A stretch of 64,000 nt of DNA from contig JAUEDM010000006.1 of NCBI GenBank assembly GCA_033439685.1, positions 3,720,001-3,784,000 of the forward strand. Direction: 5' to 3'. This document shows positions 10,623-22,668 of this stretch, one piece after another. The notes below the pieces were generated by a model. It saw nothing but the letters and a program-made list of their open reading frames with translations, was not told the origin of the DNA and ran no database searches. The stretch comes from Apodospora peruviana. Its lineage: Eukaryota; Ascomycota; Sordariomycetes; Sordariales; Lasiosphaeriaceae. Positions within the stretch are counted from its first letter, which is position 1. Each line of letters opens with the position of its first letter. A program made the position numbers and the translations under genes.

Positions 10623-12323
10623 TCAGTATCCATAAATCCATGTCTTCCGCTGGTCTCCTCTCCGCTCAGCACTGTTCTGCTCCTCCTCAAAGCGGTCCTC
10701 ATCCCAAGTTGCAATTTCCCTCCTCCTCTTCTTGTTCTCCAGCATGTATATGGCACGGATCAATATGAAGCCCAGAATGCCGACGGCGCTCATGATCATG
10801 GTGACGATGAGGGGAAATGCGTAGCTTGGTCGGTACTTGCTCTTGTAGAGCTGTCCAGCGATGACGCCGGCCAGGTTTGCGTACCCATTCAGACCGAGAA
10901 CAAAAGACCTGGCACCCTTCCATGGCGTGTTTCCGGCCAGCCACACCGCAACAAGGGGGCCGCCGACAAAGACGCCCGAGAGACACACGTGTGCAAATCC
11001 GTAGCGAAGCTTGGGATCGGATGAAGCTGCCATAACAGCACATCCGATCACACCAAGAACCATGCCAAAAGCTGTATGTAGAGATCGCTCGTGAAAGTGA
11101 TCCGACGAAAGGACAATCAGGAGAAGCCCGACGGTGCCGACAATGAACGGAGGCACAGACATGAGTGTCGCTTCGATGCCAGAGTACCCCATACCCTGGA
11201 CAATCAGGGGCAGGAATGTCGTGAAAGCAGTGACGGGCTACAAATCATGATGGCTCTCAATCAGCGGGTCTTAATCAGATGTGATACTAACAGGAGGAGA
11301 TGGATACTTACCACCACAGCCGTGATATTGCACACAATAATCAATAGCTTCTTCCAGTCCTTCAACACATCGACCACGTCCTTCTTCAACTCGACCATCC
11401 TGCTGCTCTCCCCGTTGTCTTCTCCTTCTTGCCCATCTGCCAAGTCCCTACCCATCCTGTTGACCGCATGCACCCTCTCCCTCTGGCTCAAGAACCACGC
11501 CGAGCCAAGATCCCTAGGAAACACGAACCAGCCGACAACCGCCATGAAGACGGTGAATCCACCCTCGACGAGAAACACCACCTGCCACCCCCGCAACGAC
11601 TCGGCTTCGACCCGCAACAATCCATACGCAATCAGTCCTGCAAACGCGCCCGCAATCGAATACATGCCGCTGAATAGACCCATGCGGAACCCCAGCGAGA
11701 ACTTGGGGTACATGGTGCTGAGATAGTAAAACGCCGTCTGCGTAAACCCGGACTCGGCCGCGCCCAGGAGGAGGCGCAGGGCGATGAGCGTGCCCGAGTT
11801 CTTGATGCCTGCGTGGGCCATGGAGAGGATCCCCCACGAGAGGAGCGAAGCCGAGAGCCAGATGCGGGGACCGACGCGGTGGCCTAGGAGGACCATGAGC
11901 GGTTGGAGGGGGACGTAGGTTGCCGAGAACTGTTAAGGTGTTGGTTGCAGTTTGTCAGTTCAAGTTCCACGTGATAAGTTCTGATAGGTTCTGATAGGTT
12001 CTGGGTAGGTAGTATCTCACAAGGGAGAGCGAGTTGGGAATGTCATCTGGCACGAGGTTGGCATCTTGGACAAAGGTGGTGGTGGCCACGAAGCCGACAT
12101 TGGTCTTGTCGATGCCGCAGAGGATGAAGCCGATGGCGAGCACCAGCAGTACGGAAAAATCGAGCTTGCGGTTGATTTTCTTGTCGAGATTTTTCTCTTC
12201 CTCGGTGACTGCGGTGTAATGGGCCGTGACGGCGTGAGAAGCAACGAGCTGTGGCTTTGTTTCTTCAATGTCGATGTCGCCTTCTCCCCTACGGGAAGTC
12301 GTCTCGATTTCGCCGGGTGCCAT
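10623..12323 (-). CDS. MFS transporter, allantoate permease (Dal5/ACS) type
   Basis: Three exons (12323-12021, 11929-11312, 11237-10623) join in frame to 511 residues. Both introns have clean donors (GTGAGA, GTAAGT) and ACAG/GTAG acceptors. The protein has a soluble acidic N-terminus of about 55 residues, then about 12 membrane segments. The first contains the FILCGIDKTNVGFV stretch typical of anion:cation symporters. The central loop after helix 6 is charged, and the C-terminal tail is Arg/Glu-rich. Family members import organic acids or amides such as allantoate, nicotinate or pantothenate across the plasma membrane. The substrate here is not identifiable. It is divergent from the P450 at 12889, separated by 565 bp, so the two may share a promoter region and a pathway. 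Confidence 0.9.
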
Positions 12324-12888
12324 TTCAATGGCTTCTCTCAGAGCAACTACCTTACTGTGATCGTTGAGCCCCAGTGCGCACGCAGTGTCGTTTGACGGTT
12401 GAAGAACTCAAGTCAGACAGGATGGCGATACTCGGTCTTATGAATGGAGTCCTGGATGGGAGGTATCTCGGAGTAGTTACAATAATACAACAAGGTGAGA
12501 TGTCAAGCACACGCAAACCCCCCGCCGGGTAAGTTTAATCTGCGATAGGATTCCGAGACCTTGGTGCACCGGATATGCACGACAGCTTCCCTGATGATCG
12601 ATGGTCGACTTATTAGGCAGGTGAGTTCGGCCGGATAATGCCATGGTACTGTAGATCACGGCAATAATTGGAGCGCATCAGAGAGTTGCAGACGGCCCTA
12701 TCAGGATGCGAGATCTGTCCCGCGGTAGTGATTCAAGGTTCATCCAAGCTTCATCCAAGGAGCGGGATGTGACTGTGTGTTGAAATGCTAGCCCATTGAC
12801 CTGGTTGTGTTCTCAGGTCATGTAGCAGAGACACCCTTTTAGGTTCCCATATTTCATAATCTCCTTCCCACCCCTCGAGTTAACCGCG
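12324..12888. promoter_or_regulatory. Divergent promoter region between MFS permease and P450
   Basis: The 565 bp separate two head-to-head start codons. No gene is seen inside. The permease and P450 may be co-regulated from here, which is an inference from layout only. No specific binding site is asserted. Confidence 0.4.
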
Positions 12889-14369
12889 ATGACTTGTCCT
12901 ACTAGTACGACCGTTAACTGTCCAGCCACGCACACCATGCAGCCAACTACCGACGAAGCAGCTACAACAACTGCCTCGGGCAGCCCTTTTGCCTCCCAGA
13001 CCGATGCGTCGAGCAGACCCAGTGAACAACACCATGCAGAAACTAGATTCACCCAGGAACGAATTGACTCGTCCGCGGCCATCATCAGCGACAATGTTGC
13101 TGAAATCCACTCGGAATACGACTTGTTCCGCCAGTCCTGCCCTATCGCCTACACCACCCAGTACTCGGGTTATTATCTCTTGACCCGCTACCACGACATC
13201 AAGGCCGCCGCACTCGACTCGACGACCTTCATCTCGTCGGTTCGCGCCGTCATCCCCTCGGACCCGCGCGGGCTCCGTCGCCCGCCTCTCAACTTTGACG
13301 CGCCCGCGCACACACCTTACCGCACCGCGCTGGATCGAACACTCAAGCCGGCGCGGGTCAAACGGCTAGCTGCGCCCCTTGAGCGACACGCCGAGGTCCT
13401 ACTTGCCCCGCTTCTAACTGCGAAAGGGGGCAACATTTGCACAGAGTTTGCTACTGACTTTGCCGCGTGGGTCGAGACGGAATGGCTCAATCTGGAGCCG
13501 GAAACGGCGCCCAAACTGGCGAGAACAGCGTCAGCATGGGTGGATGCTTGGAGGAGAATGGATGGAGAAAAGACGACCTTTTACAGCACGGCCTTGTACG
13601 ATATTTCCAGGAGCGTGTTGGATGATCGGAGAAGGAGTCCTAGAGATCCCGAAGAGGATCCGGCGAGCAGTTTGTTATCGGAGAGGGGTCCTGATGGGGA
13701 GCCCTTGGAGGAGATGCATCTCGTGTAAGTACCGTACCGAGTCGTCTTTGCCGTCTATGTGTTGGACGGAATGATGTTGACAAGAATCCGTCAGTGGGTG
13801 CATTCGACAGAGCCTGGTGGTCGGCATGGTTGCACCCCCTTTGATGCTCGGCGGAATATGCAACTACCTGTCGGAACACCAAGACCTCCAGCAACAGCTC
13901 CGAGACGACCCCAGTCTCATACCAGCGGCCATGGAAGAGTTTGTAAGACTTTTTAGCCCTTACCGCGGCTTTGCTCGGACCGTGTCCAAAGATGTCGTGA
14001 TCCACGGGCAGACAATCAAGCCGGGCATCCCCATCTCGATGACATACAGCGCCGCAAACCGAGATCCGGTGGTTTTTGATGATCCCCACACGTTTATCTT
14101 GAACCGGCCCAATATCTCGATGCATGTGGGATTTGGGAGAGGACGACATCGATGTGTCGGACAACCACTAGCAAGATTGTAAGTGATCTCCCTCCGCCGC
14201 CATGCCCATCCATTCTGATGCTAACATGTTTGATGCCACTTCCAGAGCTTTGCAAACCGCCTTGACAGTATTGCTGAGAAGAACAAAAAAGTTCAAAGTC
14301 AATGGCGAGTTGCAGTTTGCAAGAATGCCCGAGATGGGTATTATCAGCTGTCCGCTTGTATTTACCTAA
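12889..14369 (+). CDS. Cytochrome P450, soluble bacterial-like type
   Basis: Three exons (12889-13724, 13795-14178, 14246-14369) give 447 residues. Splice sites are GTAAGT/TCAG and GTAAGT/CCAG, and phases fit. The heme-binding loop is FGRGRHRCVG with Cys399. The ExxR of helix K is E327-F-V-R330. There is no N-terminal membrane anchor, the length is short and the loop has His two before Cys, all as in bacterial P450s and their fungal relatives. The I-helix is odd: at 291-299 it reads VAPPLMLGG, where an acidic residue followed by Thr normally supports oxygen activation. The enzyme may be catalytically unusual or use substrate-assisted protonation. The divergent permease suggests import and oxidation of a small organic compound. 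Confidence 0.9.
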
Positions 14370-14487
14370 TGATGAGGCATTCAAGTATAGCAAATATCCG
14401 TACGAAGCTTTTATTTATCTGGCCTCGTAAAGATATGCCCACACACCCTTCAGACGATGGGGCCAAACGGTCACGTCCAACAACAGC

Positions 14488-14992
14488 CTAGGGTTGTACC
14501 CGAGCCGTAAAGCCAAAGCCGTATGTCCGAGGCTTCATGCACTTGGGAACGAGCGGGCCGTATGGCTCACTCTCGGCCAACGGCAATCCAAAGAGGTGGG
14601 TGATTGATTGATATTTCTCGACATCCCGGTTTGGCAGGTTGGTCGACAGCCCCTGGACCAAGTACATTAGATAAGTGGCAAAACTCAACGACTCTCTGAA
14701 TGTCTAGGAAGCACGTCAGTAAATTGTATTTTCAATGCATCTAAAGGACAAGACTTACTTGGATCTTATCGTGTAATATGATGTGAGGGCGAGACCAAGC
14801 AACACCGGTGTCATCCACGCGTGGTAAAGCTGGGTAAACCCCGCGATGGAGCCAACGCGTCTCACCAGCATTTGTCAAGTGCAGCGATCGCGTTCTTTCT
14901 GATTTCCTCCCTCTTCTCTCCTCAGAATAGAATCTTCGTCGATAGCGCCCAATAGATGAGTTCCGCCGTCTACGAGAGCCAGGCCGTGACAT
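14488..14992 (-). pseudogene. Unrecognised two-exon fragment
   Basis: Two minus-strand pieces join across a good intron (GTAAGT at 14758, acceptor CCTAG at 14704) in phase 0. The upstream piece ends HIILHDKIQ and the downstream piece runs TFRESLSFATYLMYLVQG to a stop at 14488. The join reads like ordinary protein and its last 40 residues look conserved (SITHLFGLPLAESEPYG). Upstream, a different frame contains a hydrophobic segment near 14800-14850, so a frameshift probably separates the two parts. I do not recognise the family. It lies tail to tail with the P450. Confidence 0.35.
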
Positions 14993-15210
14993 ATGAAAGC
15001 ATCCTGTAATAATTCGGCCGGCGCGTCTAACCCATTATCGTCGTCCTACACCTTACTAATAGCGACATGAGCGACATGTTCAAGTCTGAGATATGCCTTA
15101 AGCAGGCTCGATATTTAAAAGTCTCTTGAATCTTTCATACGCTTAACCTCACGGCCAAATCCTATAATTAAATAGGCATCGGTTTCCGCGTCGGGGTTTT
15201 TAGAACATTT

Positions 15211-15282
15211 AAGAATATATAGAAGTAATATTAACGTCAATGTTATAAGAATATATAGAAGTAATATTGACGTCAATTTTAT
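15211..15282. repeat. 36-bp AT-rich tandem repeat
   Basis: Two adjacent 36-bp units (15211-15246, 15247-15282) begin AAGAATATATAGAAGTAATA and differ at two or three positions. They lie in an AT-rich stretch that runs from about 15100 to 15310. Confidence 0.85.
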
Positions 15283-16040
15283 AGCTATAGATATTAGATA
15301 ATAAGTTCCGTGTGACGAGCCAGGGCAATGACCCAAACCATTACACCAAACCCACCTCAATCGCAAAAGGATGCCAGAATACCAAAGGTGCTAACCTTCG
15401 GAATTCTAATGGGTTATATACCGTTGACGGTCGCGATAAATTCAATCAAGCCTCAATCGCACCGACCGTCACAGCAGCTATGCTCTGTGTGCTCCGCTGC
15501 CCTGTTACAGAGCCGACAGAGCAACAGAGCGGCACTTCTCATTAGCTGTGGTATTTCTATATAGTTGCGAGAGTCTGGCACTCTAGGGGATGGATTTATT
15601 ACGGCAGTAATCAATACAAGTACTTTGGCAATAGTTGCTGTGTCAACTGCGCATCTTGTGTGTTCTTTGAAACCGATACTCTTTGTGATTACCCCCTACC
15701 TAAGACCCAACCCCTTTGTGCCTTTGTGGAGCAACAGACACTCTTGTGGTCCTTGTGTTGTCAAGGACACCCATACACAGGTTGTTACAAGGTAGTTCTC
15801 AATTACTCGTATTTCTTATAAGTACCTGCACAACCTATAGGTAAACCCCACCTAACCCGTAGGTAGTGTAGGTCTTACCTACACGACCGGTCAAAATCCA
15901 TAGGTTCCTATAGGTACATGTACCTATAGGTGGGTAATTTCCAGGCCTAACAGTGCAGGCGAGGCAGCTCCTCTAAGGAGGAGTAGGACTGAATGGATGA
16001 ATACCAGGGGTTTTGGGCACAGTTGGGCACGGCCTGCCTT
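15283..16040. other. Gene-free stretch with repeat fragments and palindromes
   Basis: No gene is supported. Positions 15551-15581 repeat 1348-1378 with one mismatch. From 15835 to 15940 the sequence is crowded with variants of ACCTATAGGT and TAGGTA, including the self-complementary CCTATAGGTACATGTACC block near 15911-15930. Short plus-strand frames at 15312-15795 have no recognisable motif. Confidence 0.45.
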
Positions 16041-16088
16041 CCCTGCCTGCTTCCCTGCCTGCTTCCCTGCCTGCTTCCCTGCCTGCTT
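16041..16088. repeat. 12-bp tandem repeat, four units
   Basis: Four exact copies of CCCTGCCTGCTT stand head to tail (16041-16088). They lie about 30 bp beyond the stop of the terpene synthase gene, in its probable 3' untranslated region. Confidence 0.9.
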
Positions 16089-16119
16089 GCTCTCACATAT
16101 CTTTTACCGCCCCCCAACC

Positions 16120-17676
16120 TCACTGAGCCTGCCTCGCTATATCAGCGTACAAGCTGGCCATCTCGACTCGGTCGCGATCCAATTCCGCAACGCGGTGGTT
16201 CGAATTTGGGCCCAGAAGCCAGAGCTCCCGCGTCCTGCGCACCTCCTGACCTTGGGCTTGCCCTAGATAACGCGGCGTCATGAAACTAATGTCAAATCAG
16301 TGATCCATCTTCACGTTCAACTCAGGCTCTGCTCACCTCCAGTGCAGACACCCAAGAGCCACGTTCCTGCAGATCTCGACGTAGCGAAGCACTTGGTAAT
16401 CCGTCTTCTCACCCCAGATGGGCATCTCCGACAGCGCGCGGTACCACCGACGGTAGCAATCGTTGAGCATCTCGTCGATCCGGTCCATGGCCTGCTGTAT
16501 CGACATGCCGCCGCCAGTTCTTTGCAGAACGTTGATGATGTTGAAGTCAACGCCCATCACTTGGTCCTTTTTGAAGGAAGCAATGTCGTTCACGCTGATA
16601 GCAGAGTTAATGAGGCGCCGACTTGGGTAGAAGTGACCGTTCGATGGGAGAACGTACAGAATGACCAGCTCGGCTGAGATACGCATGATTTCCTGGACAC
16701 ATGGATGCTCGTACGCATGGGTCGGAATGTCAACCCGGTCTCCGTATCTAAACGCGTCAGTTCCGCATCCTGGGGTACCTGCAGAGGTGGCCTGAGGTAT
16801 CATACTCGCTGATCGGAAACGCAGGAAAGACCCCAATGGTCCGGATCCGGAACTTCAAGTAGTCTTCCACGCTCCGGGTGCTCGGATGGCCGGCCTTGGT
16901 GTCCTCAACCTGCAGCAGCAGCCCGTCAAAGTAGTGCTGATGCAACTGTTTGAACCGCCCGTACACTGCTGGTGACGAGCCCTATTCGATTCATTCACCA
17001 TCAGTATCCTAACTACCAGTAATGTTTTATGAACAAACCTCTTTGACTCTATCACACACGGTCTGCCACAGATATCTGATGGGGTTCATGCCTTCCTGCT
17101 CGACGACTCGTATTGAACCGTCCATTATGGCAGTCATCTTCTTGGTCACGTTGAAAGCAGCTTCTGGGTCACTCTTGAGGTGCCCTTCGTCAAATTCTTA
17201 GTGTTTTTGGTTAGTTTCTTTCCTGAGAATTGGTCTGATGAGATGCATGTATGGAAACACATACGGTCGTCAAACAGAAACACCCAGTGATTGTAGTCGA
17301 ACAGAGTGCGGAGGGCATCGGCGTCAGATGCCGGAGCCCAGGTGGAGCAGAGGAACCCGAGCTCGATACTGGCGTTCTTTGCGGACCACTTTGCGTCCTT
17401 CTTCATCAGTCTGCAGAAATAATAAGCCGACTATCATATGGGTTGGTGTATCTTGTGTGACGTTTTGTCAATTTATCGAGCAGTGACTTACTTTCTGATG
17501 CGCTCATATCCCTCTTCCCTAACAGTGGGAAAATAGTGCGGGCAGACTTGGAGCTCTGTGGCCATGATGGAAGAAAAGAGGTCCGGAATGTGGACACAGA
17601 CCGCGTCAACCGAGCCTGTGTTGCCGCGTCCATTGTCGTCGTGCTGAGCAATGGTTTCTTCAGCGTGGGGAGCCAT
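16120..17676 (-). CDS. Class I terpene synthase
   Basis: Six exons (17676-17492, 17410-17265, 17196-17039, 16981-16806, 16747-16337, 16285-16120) join in frame to 413 residues. The metal-binding DDQFDEG lies at 109-115 and is created only by splicing intron 2. The second metal motif is NDIASFKKD (N275, S279, D283). The terminal Arg-Tyr pair is R364-Y365 in WSFMTPRY, and it appears only if the last intron (GTGAGC to TTAG) is removed. Otherwise the frame stops after HWR. All active-site elements of a diphosphate-ionising cyclase are present. Fold and size fit fungal sesquiterpene cyclases acting on farnesyl diphosphate in the cytosol, but the product cannot be predicted. No other terpene-pathway gene is adjacent. 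The P450 at 12.9 kb is the nearest candidate oxidase. Confidence 0.92.
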
Positions 17677-18639
17677 GATGGATATTGTCGGTGATGTACC
17701 TGGTAAATGAAGGACAGAAAGAATGGCAACAGATTCTCTAACCCTGGGGCAAGATAATAGATAGATATAGATTCGTCAACGACCATACTCTATTTCTAAT
17801 TCTCTATCCAATCACCTCCTCGGAACGTGACTCTCCCAAGCTTCCAGTGCAACCCATTTACCAGATGAAGCATTCTTGCTATATCAGTCCGCTAGGACTG
17901 AATGCCGGTTAATATCCCACGGAATAGGAGGAGGAATATCCGGAAAGAACTAGTACAATCTCAGCTCGCCGAACGGTTTCGCAAATGCGCGGGAAGACCC
18001 TTGCCTTTGGTGTCACCTTAGCTTTAACTTATCACGACCGAGCTCTCCAATCCGGCAGATGAGCCATGGTACCGGCGAGCCCTGTTTGAACGAACTACTA
18101 GCTAAGGATCTGTTGTATGGGTGTGACATCTAAACTTTCTGGTTCGTATTAGGGCGTATAGGGGGCGTATTTGATTCGTATTTGTAGCGAATTGGATAGC
18201 GTCAAGCTTGGCGTGCGTCTTATAGCTCGCGGCAAGGTGCTGAAGTTGGGTGGTATTTCCTGCACGACTATCTATACCAAGGCGCTATCCCTTATGGAAC
18301 TTGCAGTTGCAATGACATGTTCCAACTCCGTAGGATAGGATTGACTCTCAGAGTCTACTTTACAACGTCAATGCCGTTCGTGTGAACCTTAAACAATGAG
18401 GACTAAACCGGCTGTGGTCAAATAATGCTCCATCTTCCCACTTGGACTCTGGGCCGAAGAAATAACCAGTCGAAATGTCCGTCAGAGGTATCAAAAATGT
18501 ACTAGCTCCTGCTTTGCTGACTCACTACCGCTAGTTGTTGCATTGGCTTCATCCTGTTTAAGAACGAATATTAATCCCATCGATCTTGAATCCTTGTGCA
18601 TGCCGGATATGTCAGCATCTTACTTCGACGACCTGATTA
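17677..18639. other. Gene-free stretch upstream of the terpene synthase
   Basis: About 960 bp with no supportable coding region on either strand. The part next to 17676 is presumably the cyclase promoter. A short GTAT-rich tract (GTATTAGGGCGTATAGGGG) lies near 18145. Confidence 0.4.
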
Positions 18640-20600
18640 CCCACGCCAGTTAGACCGTGCAGCAGGCTGCATCAAGCTCAGACACCAATAGAGGAGGACC
18701 TTGATTGCAATGCATGCCCAGATAATTCTCCTCAACGGGTGGCAGTGCCAGCCCTGCCGGGGCTCGCCGACTCCGGTACAATCAATACACCAAAATGGTA
18801 CCAAACTCCGCACCCACCATCGCCTCTCCAACAAAGTCTCAGTCTATTATCATCACCACGACGGAAGATATACGGAACAACACATCCCGATACCACATAA
18901 ACACAATCTCCCAGCCGCAACTCCTCCGGACCTATGCCGAGATAAGTATCGTCAGTCTGCGCAAAACGGACGCCGTTTGGCAGCGATGACCCCATCTGGA
19001 GCTGAGTACTCCACCAAACCAAAGACTTTGAACCTCTCGTGCGTTAACGCAACTATATTTTCACTTGCTATCCGCTCGTCCAGGGCTCGAAGTAGATCTT
19101 CCGACAGTCTCGGCTTACTGCTTCCCTCCCTGGGCTGCTGGTCAGCCACCGCGCTTCGCCAGACCGACGCCGTAGCATTGATCATGTAAGACCTGACGAC
19201 TGAGCATCACCAGATCCTGTAGCCATTTTCCGTAGCCTTTCGATTCCAAAACGTTGCCGGCTGCGGTCATGGACCCAATATAGACTGCGGACACCTCAAG
19301 GGCCATTCATTGATCATGGGCAGGAAACTTCCAACTGCCGCAGGAATCTCCAGACGCGCAGAAAACCGGCTGCAGACTTGTCGTCAGTGGCCTCGCCTGT
19401 CTAATCAGACTCCTCTGTTGAAGCGGTGCCGCTCTCAACCTAGTCTGATGGGAGGCCAAATCGAGGACCCACGACGGAGAACCTCCACCACCACAGAGCG
19501 CAAGCACATCCGTAAATCCATTCCTCAGAGGCGCCGGCGTGGCTTCGATAAACACATCCCTCGGCAATTTTGTATAGTCAGGATACAGCTTCAAGACGTC
19601 CGCATCCGAAGCGTGCGTAAGCCCTGCCTCGCGGGTCAAAGGCTCGAAAGTGTCGGAGCATCCGGATCAGATATATGAGCTTGAACGGTCCCCGGCGCGA
19701 CGGAGCTTGATCAATGTGAGCGGGTTGCGTGTGTGAACAGAGAGGATTATGCATCTTTGGCACCCCGGCTGGTCGTTGCTGTTGTCTCTGTGCGAGCAGG
19801 TACAGCCTAAAGTTTTCGCAACAGCTTCATCGCGTGATGGAGAATACCGTCCGAGACGGCTATGTTGCCGCACTGGAAAATGACGAGTTTCCCGTTGATG
19901 ACTTCCTGAATGACCCACAGGCGGCTCCAATAGGACCGGAGACAGCTATCCAATTGTTTGCGGTGGGTGATAGCTGGTCTCCTGGATCTGCAATGAACAC
20001 TCTGAGATTTTCATCTGCGATCGCGTTTGGATTCACGTCTGTCTCGTGGAGCAGGTGTTCGAGATATAAATTTGGTTGTGATCCTGTTTTGAGCGTGGAA
20101 GCCCAGCCGCTGTAGCGCTGTATCCATCTCATGGCCTTGTCGCTGTTGTCGGCGGCTGGGCCGAGCCAGGGCGATCACTGATGATGCCTAGGTTGGTGTA
20201 GACATCGCGCATCTGCCGGACTCGGGATGACTTTTCGACTTCATCGTCCTGGTTGATGCAAATGGCGTCCATCCAGACGGTCAATTATTCGGTCGGATCA
20301 GCCGGTGCAAGATGGGAAAGCGCAGCGGCGAGATTTTCAATGACTTCGCAGGTTCTGTCGTTAGGATGGCGACGAATTGGGCGAGACAGGTGAGATGGTG
20401 CGGGTAGTGGCGACTGACTCGGAGGCAGTTGTTGCTGGTGTGGTTTCGTTTGGCAGAAATTGGATTAGACAGATGTTGCCCCCTGGTCCATTTTCCAACG
20501 GCTGGTAGTTGAAGCGGGCCATTTTCCGCTGGTCGATGATAGAGGACGATAGAGTTTATGATGATAGATGTGACAACCAAATGGGTGTTTAAGGTGGGTA
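18640..20600 (-). pseudogene. HET domain protein, multiply disrupted
   Basis: The HET core is readable on the minus strand. ENLAAALSHLAPADPTE is followed by an in-frame TAA near 20283, then VWMDAICINQDDEVEKSSRV. Frameshifts lead to WLGPAADNSDKAMRWIQRYS (about 20130), then YWSRLWVIQEVINGKLVIF (about 19920-19870). The later parts contain PSWVLDLASHQ (about 19475) and VSAVYIG (about 19290), which belong to the family's C-terminal half. Order and spacing are those of a complete HET gene. At least three frameshifts and one stop disable it. Confidence 0.75.
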
Positions 20601-21199
20601 GGCTTGTGCTGTAGCGCTATAACAGAGTTTGTAATGATAGAGTCTCGCCACCTGCCAAAATTCCACGATGAAGAAGAAACGGGGCTGTCAATTCCATCCG
20701 GACATTCCCTTTTCCGTAGGTAGTCGGTAAATGAGTTTCCACCCTCTCTAACTTTGAGTTTCCTTCCACAACCTTCCCAACTACTAGTGACTAAATGTAA
20801 CTCATTTTGGAAGCTAATCAGCCAACTACAAGTTCCATCTGACTCCACATCATATCCAGGTTGTTGGCATTTCTGGAGACACTGACGCCGCAGAATACGA
20901 AGACGACACCATTGATCTGACTCGCAGTCGTCAATACAGGGCGCCACAGAGAATGGAGAGTGTTATGACGAAAGCCTACAAGGCATTTGTGGGACGTAGG
21001 TTTGTAACTTGGCCGTTGTAGGAAGTTAAACTTCGCCGTTGGGTAGAGGGTGAAAGACATGCCGTCGAGCCCTGACCAAAAGCTATATCTTCTAGCCGAC
21101 TTCCTTTCTAGACTTTGATCCTCCGGAGAACACCCCCACACAAACCTACGCAACAAATAGAACGGAGTCATTGATCATACCTACACTTTTCATTCACAG
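20601..21199. other. Gene-free stretch
   Basis: No family match. The 160-codon and 117-codon minus frames here have no motif and overlap each other. The plus strand probably contains the promoter and first exon of the gene that follows, but I could not place its start codon. Confidence 0.35.
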
Positions 21200-22668
21200 A
21201 TTCAGATTGCCTGTCCGTCATCGAAGCCATCCGCACTACATCTGACCGTTGTGTCAATTTGTAAGAATCTATCCTCATCACTTTTAAATTAGGTTGGCCT
21301 CTCGCGTTTCGCTGCCTGCCTACCTGGAATACTTGCGAGACACTGGATTCAAATTGACGGTAAGGACATGATACCGCACTTCAACTGGACTTCAGATAGG
21401 TGGCAGATACACTGCAGATTTGGCCCTCTACTTTCCTGACGTTGCGATCAATCCATCCTACCAGACCGAGATGGAGGATCCGACTTTTAAACCCCTTGTT
21501 CTTCCCATACTTTCCGAAGCGCTCGCCATAGTACTCAATACCGAGAACGACGGAACTGCTGATGAGACATTCTTCGCGGACATGAGCGCAGCCATGGAGG
21601 TACTCAATCGGCAACATTTCATAAGTCGAGGGGAACGAAATGACGCGAGTGAGGAAGTTGGACAATCCGGATTCGCTTTCATCAACATATTGCTCCCTCC
21701 GCTCCTCGAATACGCGGTACAGAACCTCGGGAGCCACAAGATACTCCGAATGATGGCCAGAGATGGAGACAGTCTGATGAAGATTGTGCAAATTGGAGTC
21801 TTGCTCTATGAATATGTCATCAAACCAAGTAAAATCTTCCAACACCGGCTGGTTCGTCCCCGTTACTAACCATGCCATGATCTTTAGTCTACCACTCCTC
21901 GCGAGAACTCTACCAAGCCGTCCGGGTACTAGTAAGCTTCACACCAGAGCAGCTCGCACAATACGGAAGTCTGGGGGACAAGTGCATTGAGAGGGACGAC
22001 TTCCGCTGCGCAATCGGGGGAATGCTGGACATGCCATCGGCCTTCGGCCGCGGGGAGGACCAGCAGATAACCGAAAATCCCGAGGCCTATACGCTCACGG
22101 AGTGCTGCCACATCCTGCCGCCGTTTCTTTCCGATTGCTTCGCCGCCCAGGGCAACGTGACGTGGCTCGGAGTATGTCTCTGCATCCCGGGCCTGCAGAA
22201 GCAGCTCCAGGACTTCCGAAACCAGATGGCCAACGGCTTGGAGTGTGAATACGCTCGCAACGGCATCACGATGGCGCCGACGCTGTGCCGGGCGTTTCGC
22301 GCGATGCGGTGGTCTTTAAAGCCAACACGAACGGAGGGTGTGTACGAGCCGCGCGTGTATGAGGGCACGTCGGAGACTGACGATTTACGGGCGATTTTTT
22401 CGAGCATTAGTACGGTGACACTGCCGCCGCAGGGGAAGGACGGAATCCCTGGGCCGGACCCGACTCTGATCAAGGCGCATTATCATATTGCTGAGATGGT
22501 CAATGTGAGTTGCTACCACGGAACCCCGGGCTGGATTTGGTCTGCTGCTTTTGCTGACATACGATTGGGGGTATTTCTTAGCGCGTCTATATCCCTTCTC
22601 TCAGGCAGTTCCCGGGAGATGCAGCAGCGGTGATGGTTGTTGGAGAATATGAGACTCGATTGTCATGA
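21200..22668 (+). CDS. Unrecognised five-exon protein, start not resolved
   Basis: Five exons (21200-21260, 21293-21359, 21396-21828, 21888-22504, 22582-22668) join in one frame of about 420 codons. Donors are GTAAGA, GTAAGG, GTAAAA and GTGAGT, with a CTAAC branch site in intron 4. The phase fit across four introns is strong evidence that the gene is real. The protein looks globular and mainly helical, with no signal peptide or membrane segment. Exon 4 has several cysteines (LTECCHILPPFLSDCFAAQG). The first exon begins at an acceptor-like TTCACAG, and the initiating ATG must lie further left. An ATG at 21059 is possible, but no donor joins it. I do not know the family. Confidence 0.6.

Noticed and set aside
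16141..16230. tRNA-like GGTTCGAATTTGGGCCC segment
   Set aside because: The arms of the supposed T-stem do not pair, no acceptor stem is found, and the segment is the last exon of the terpene synthase on the other strand.
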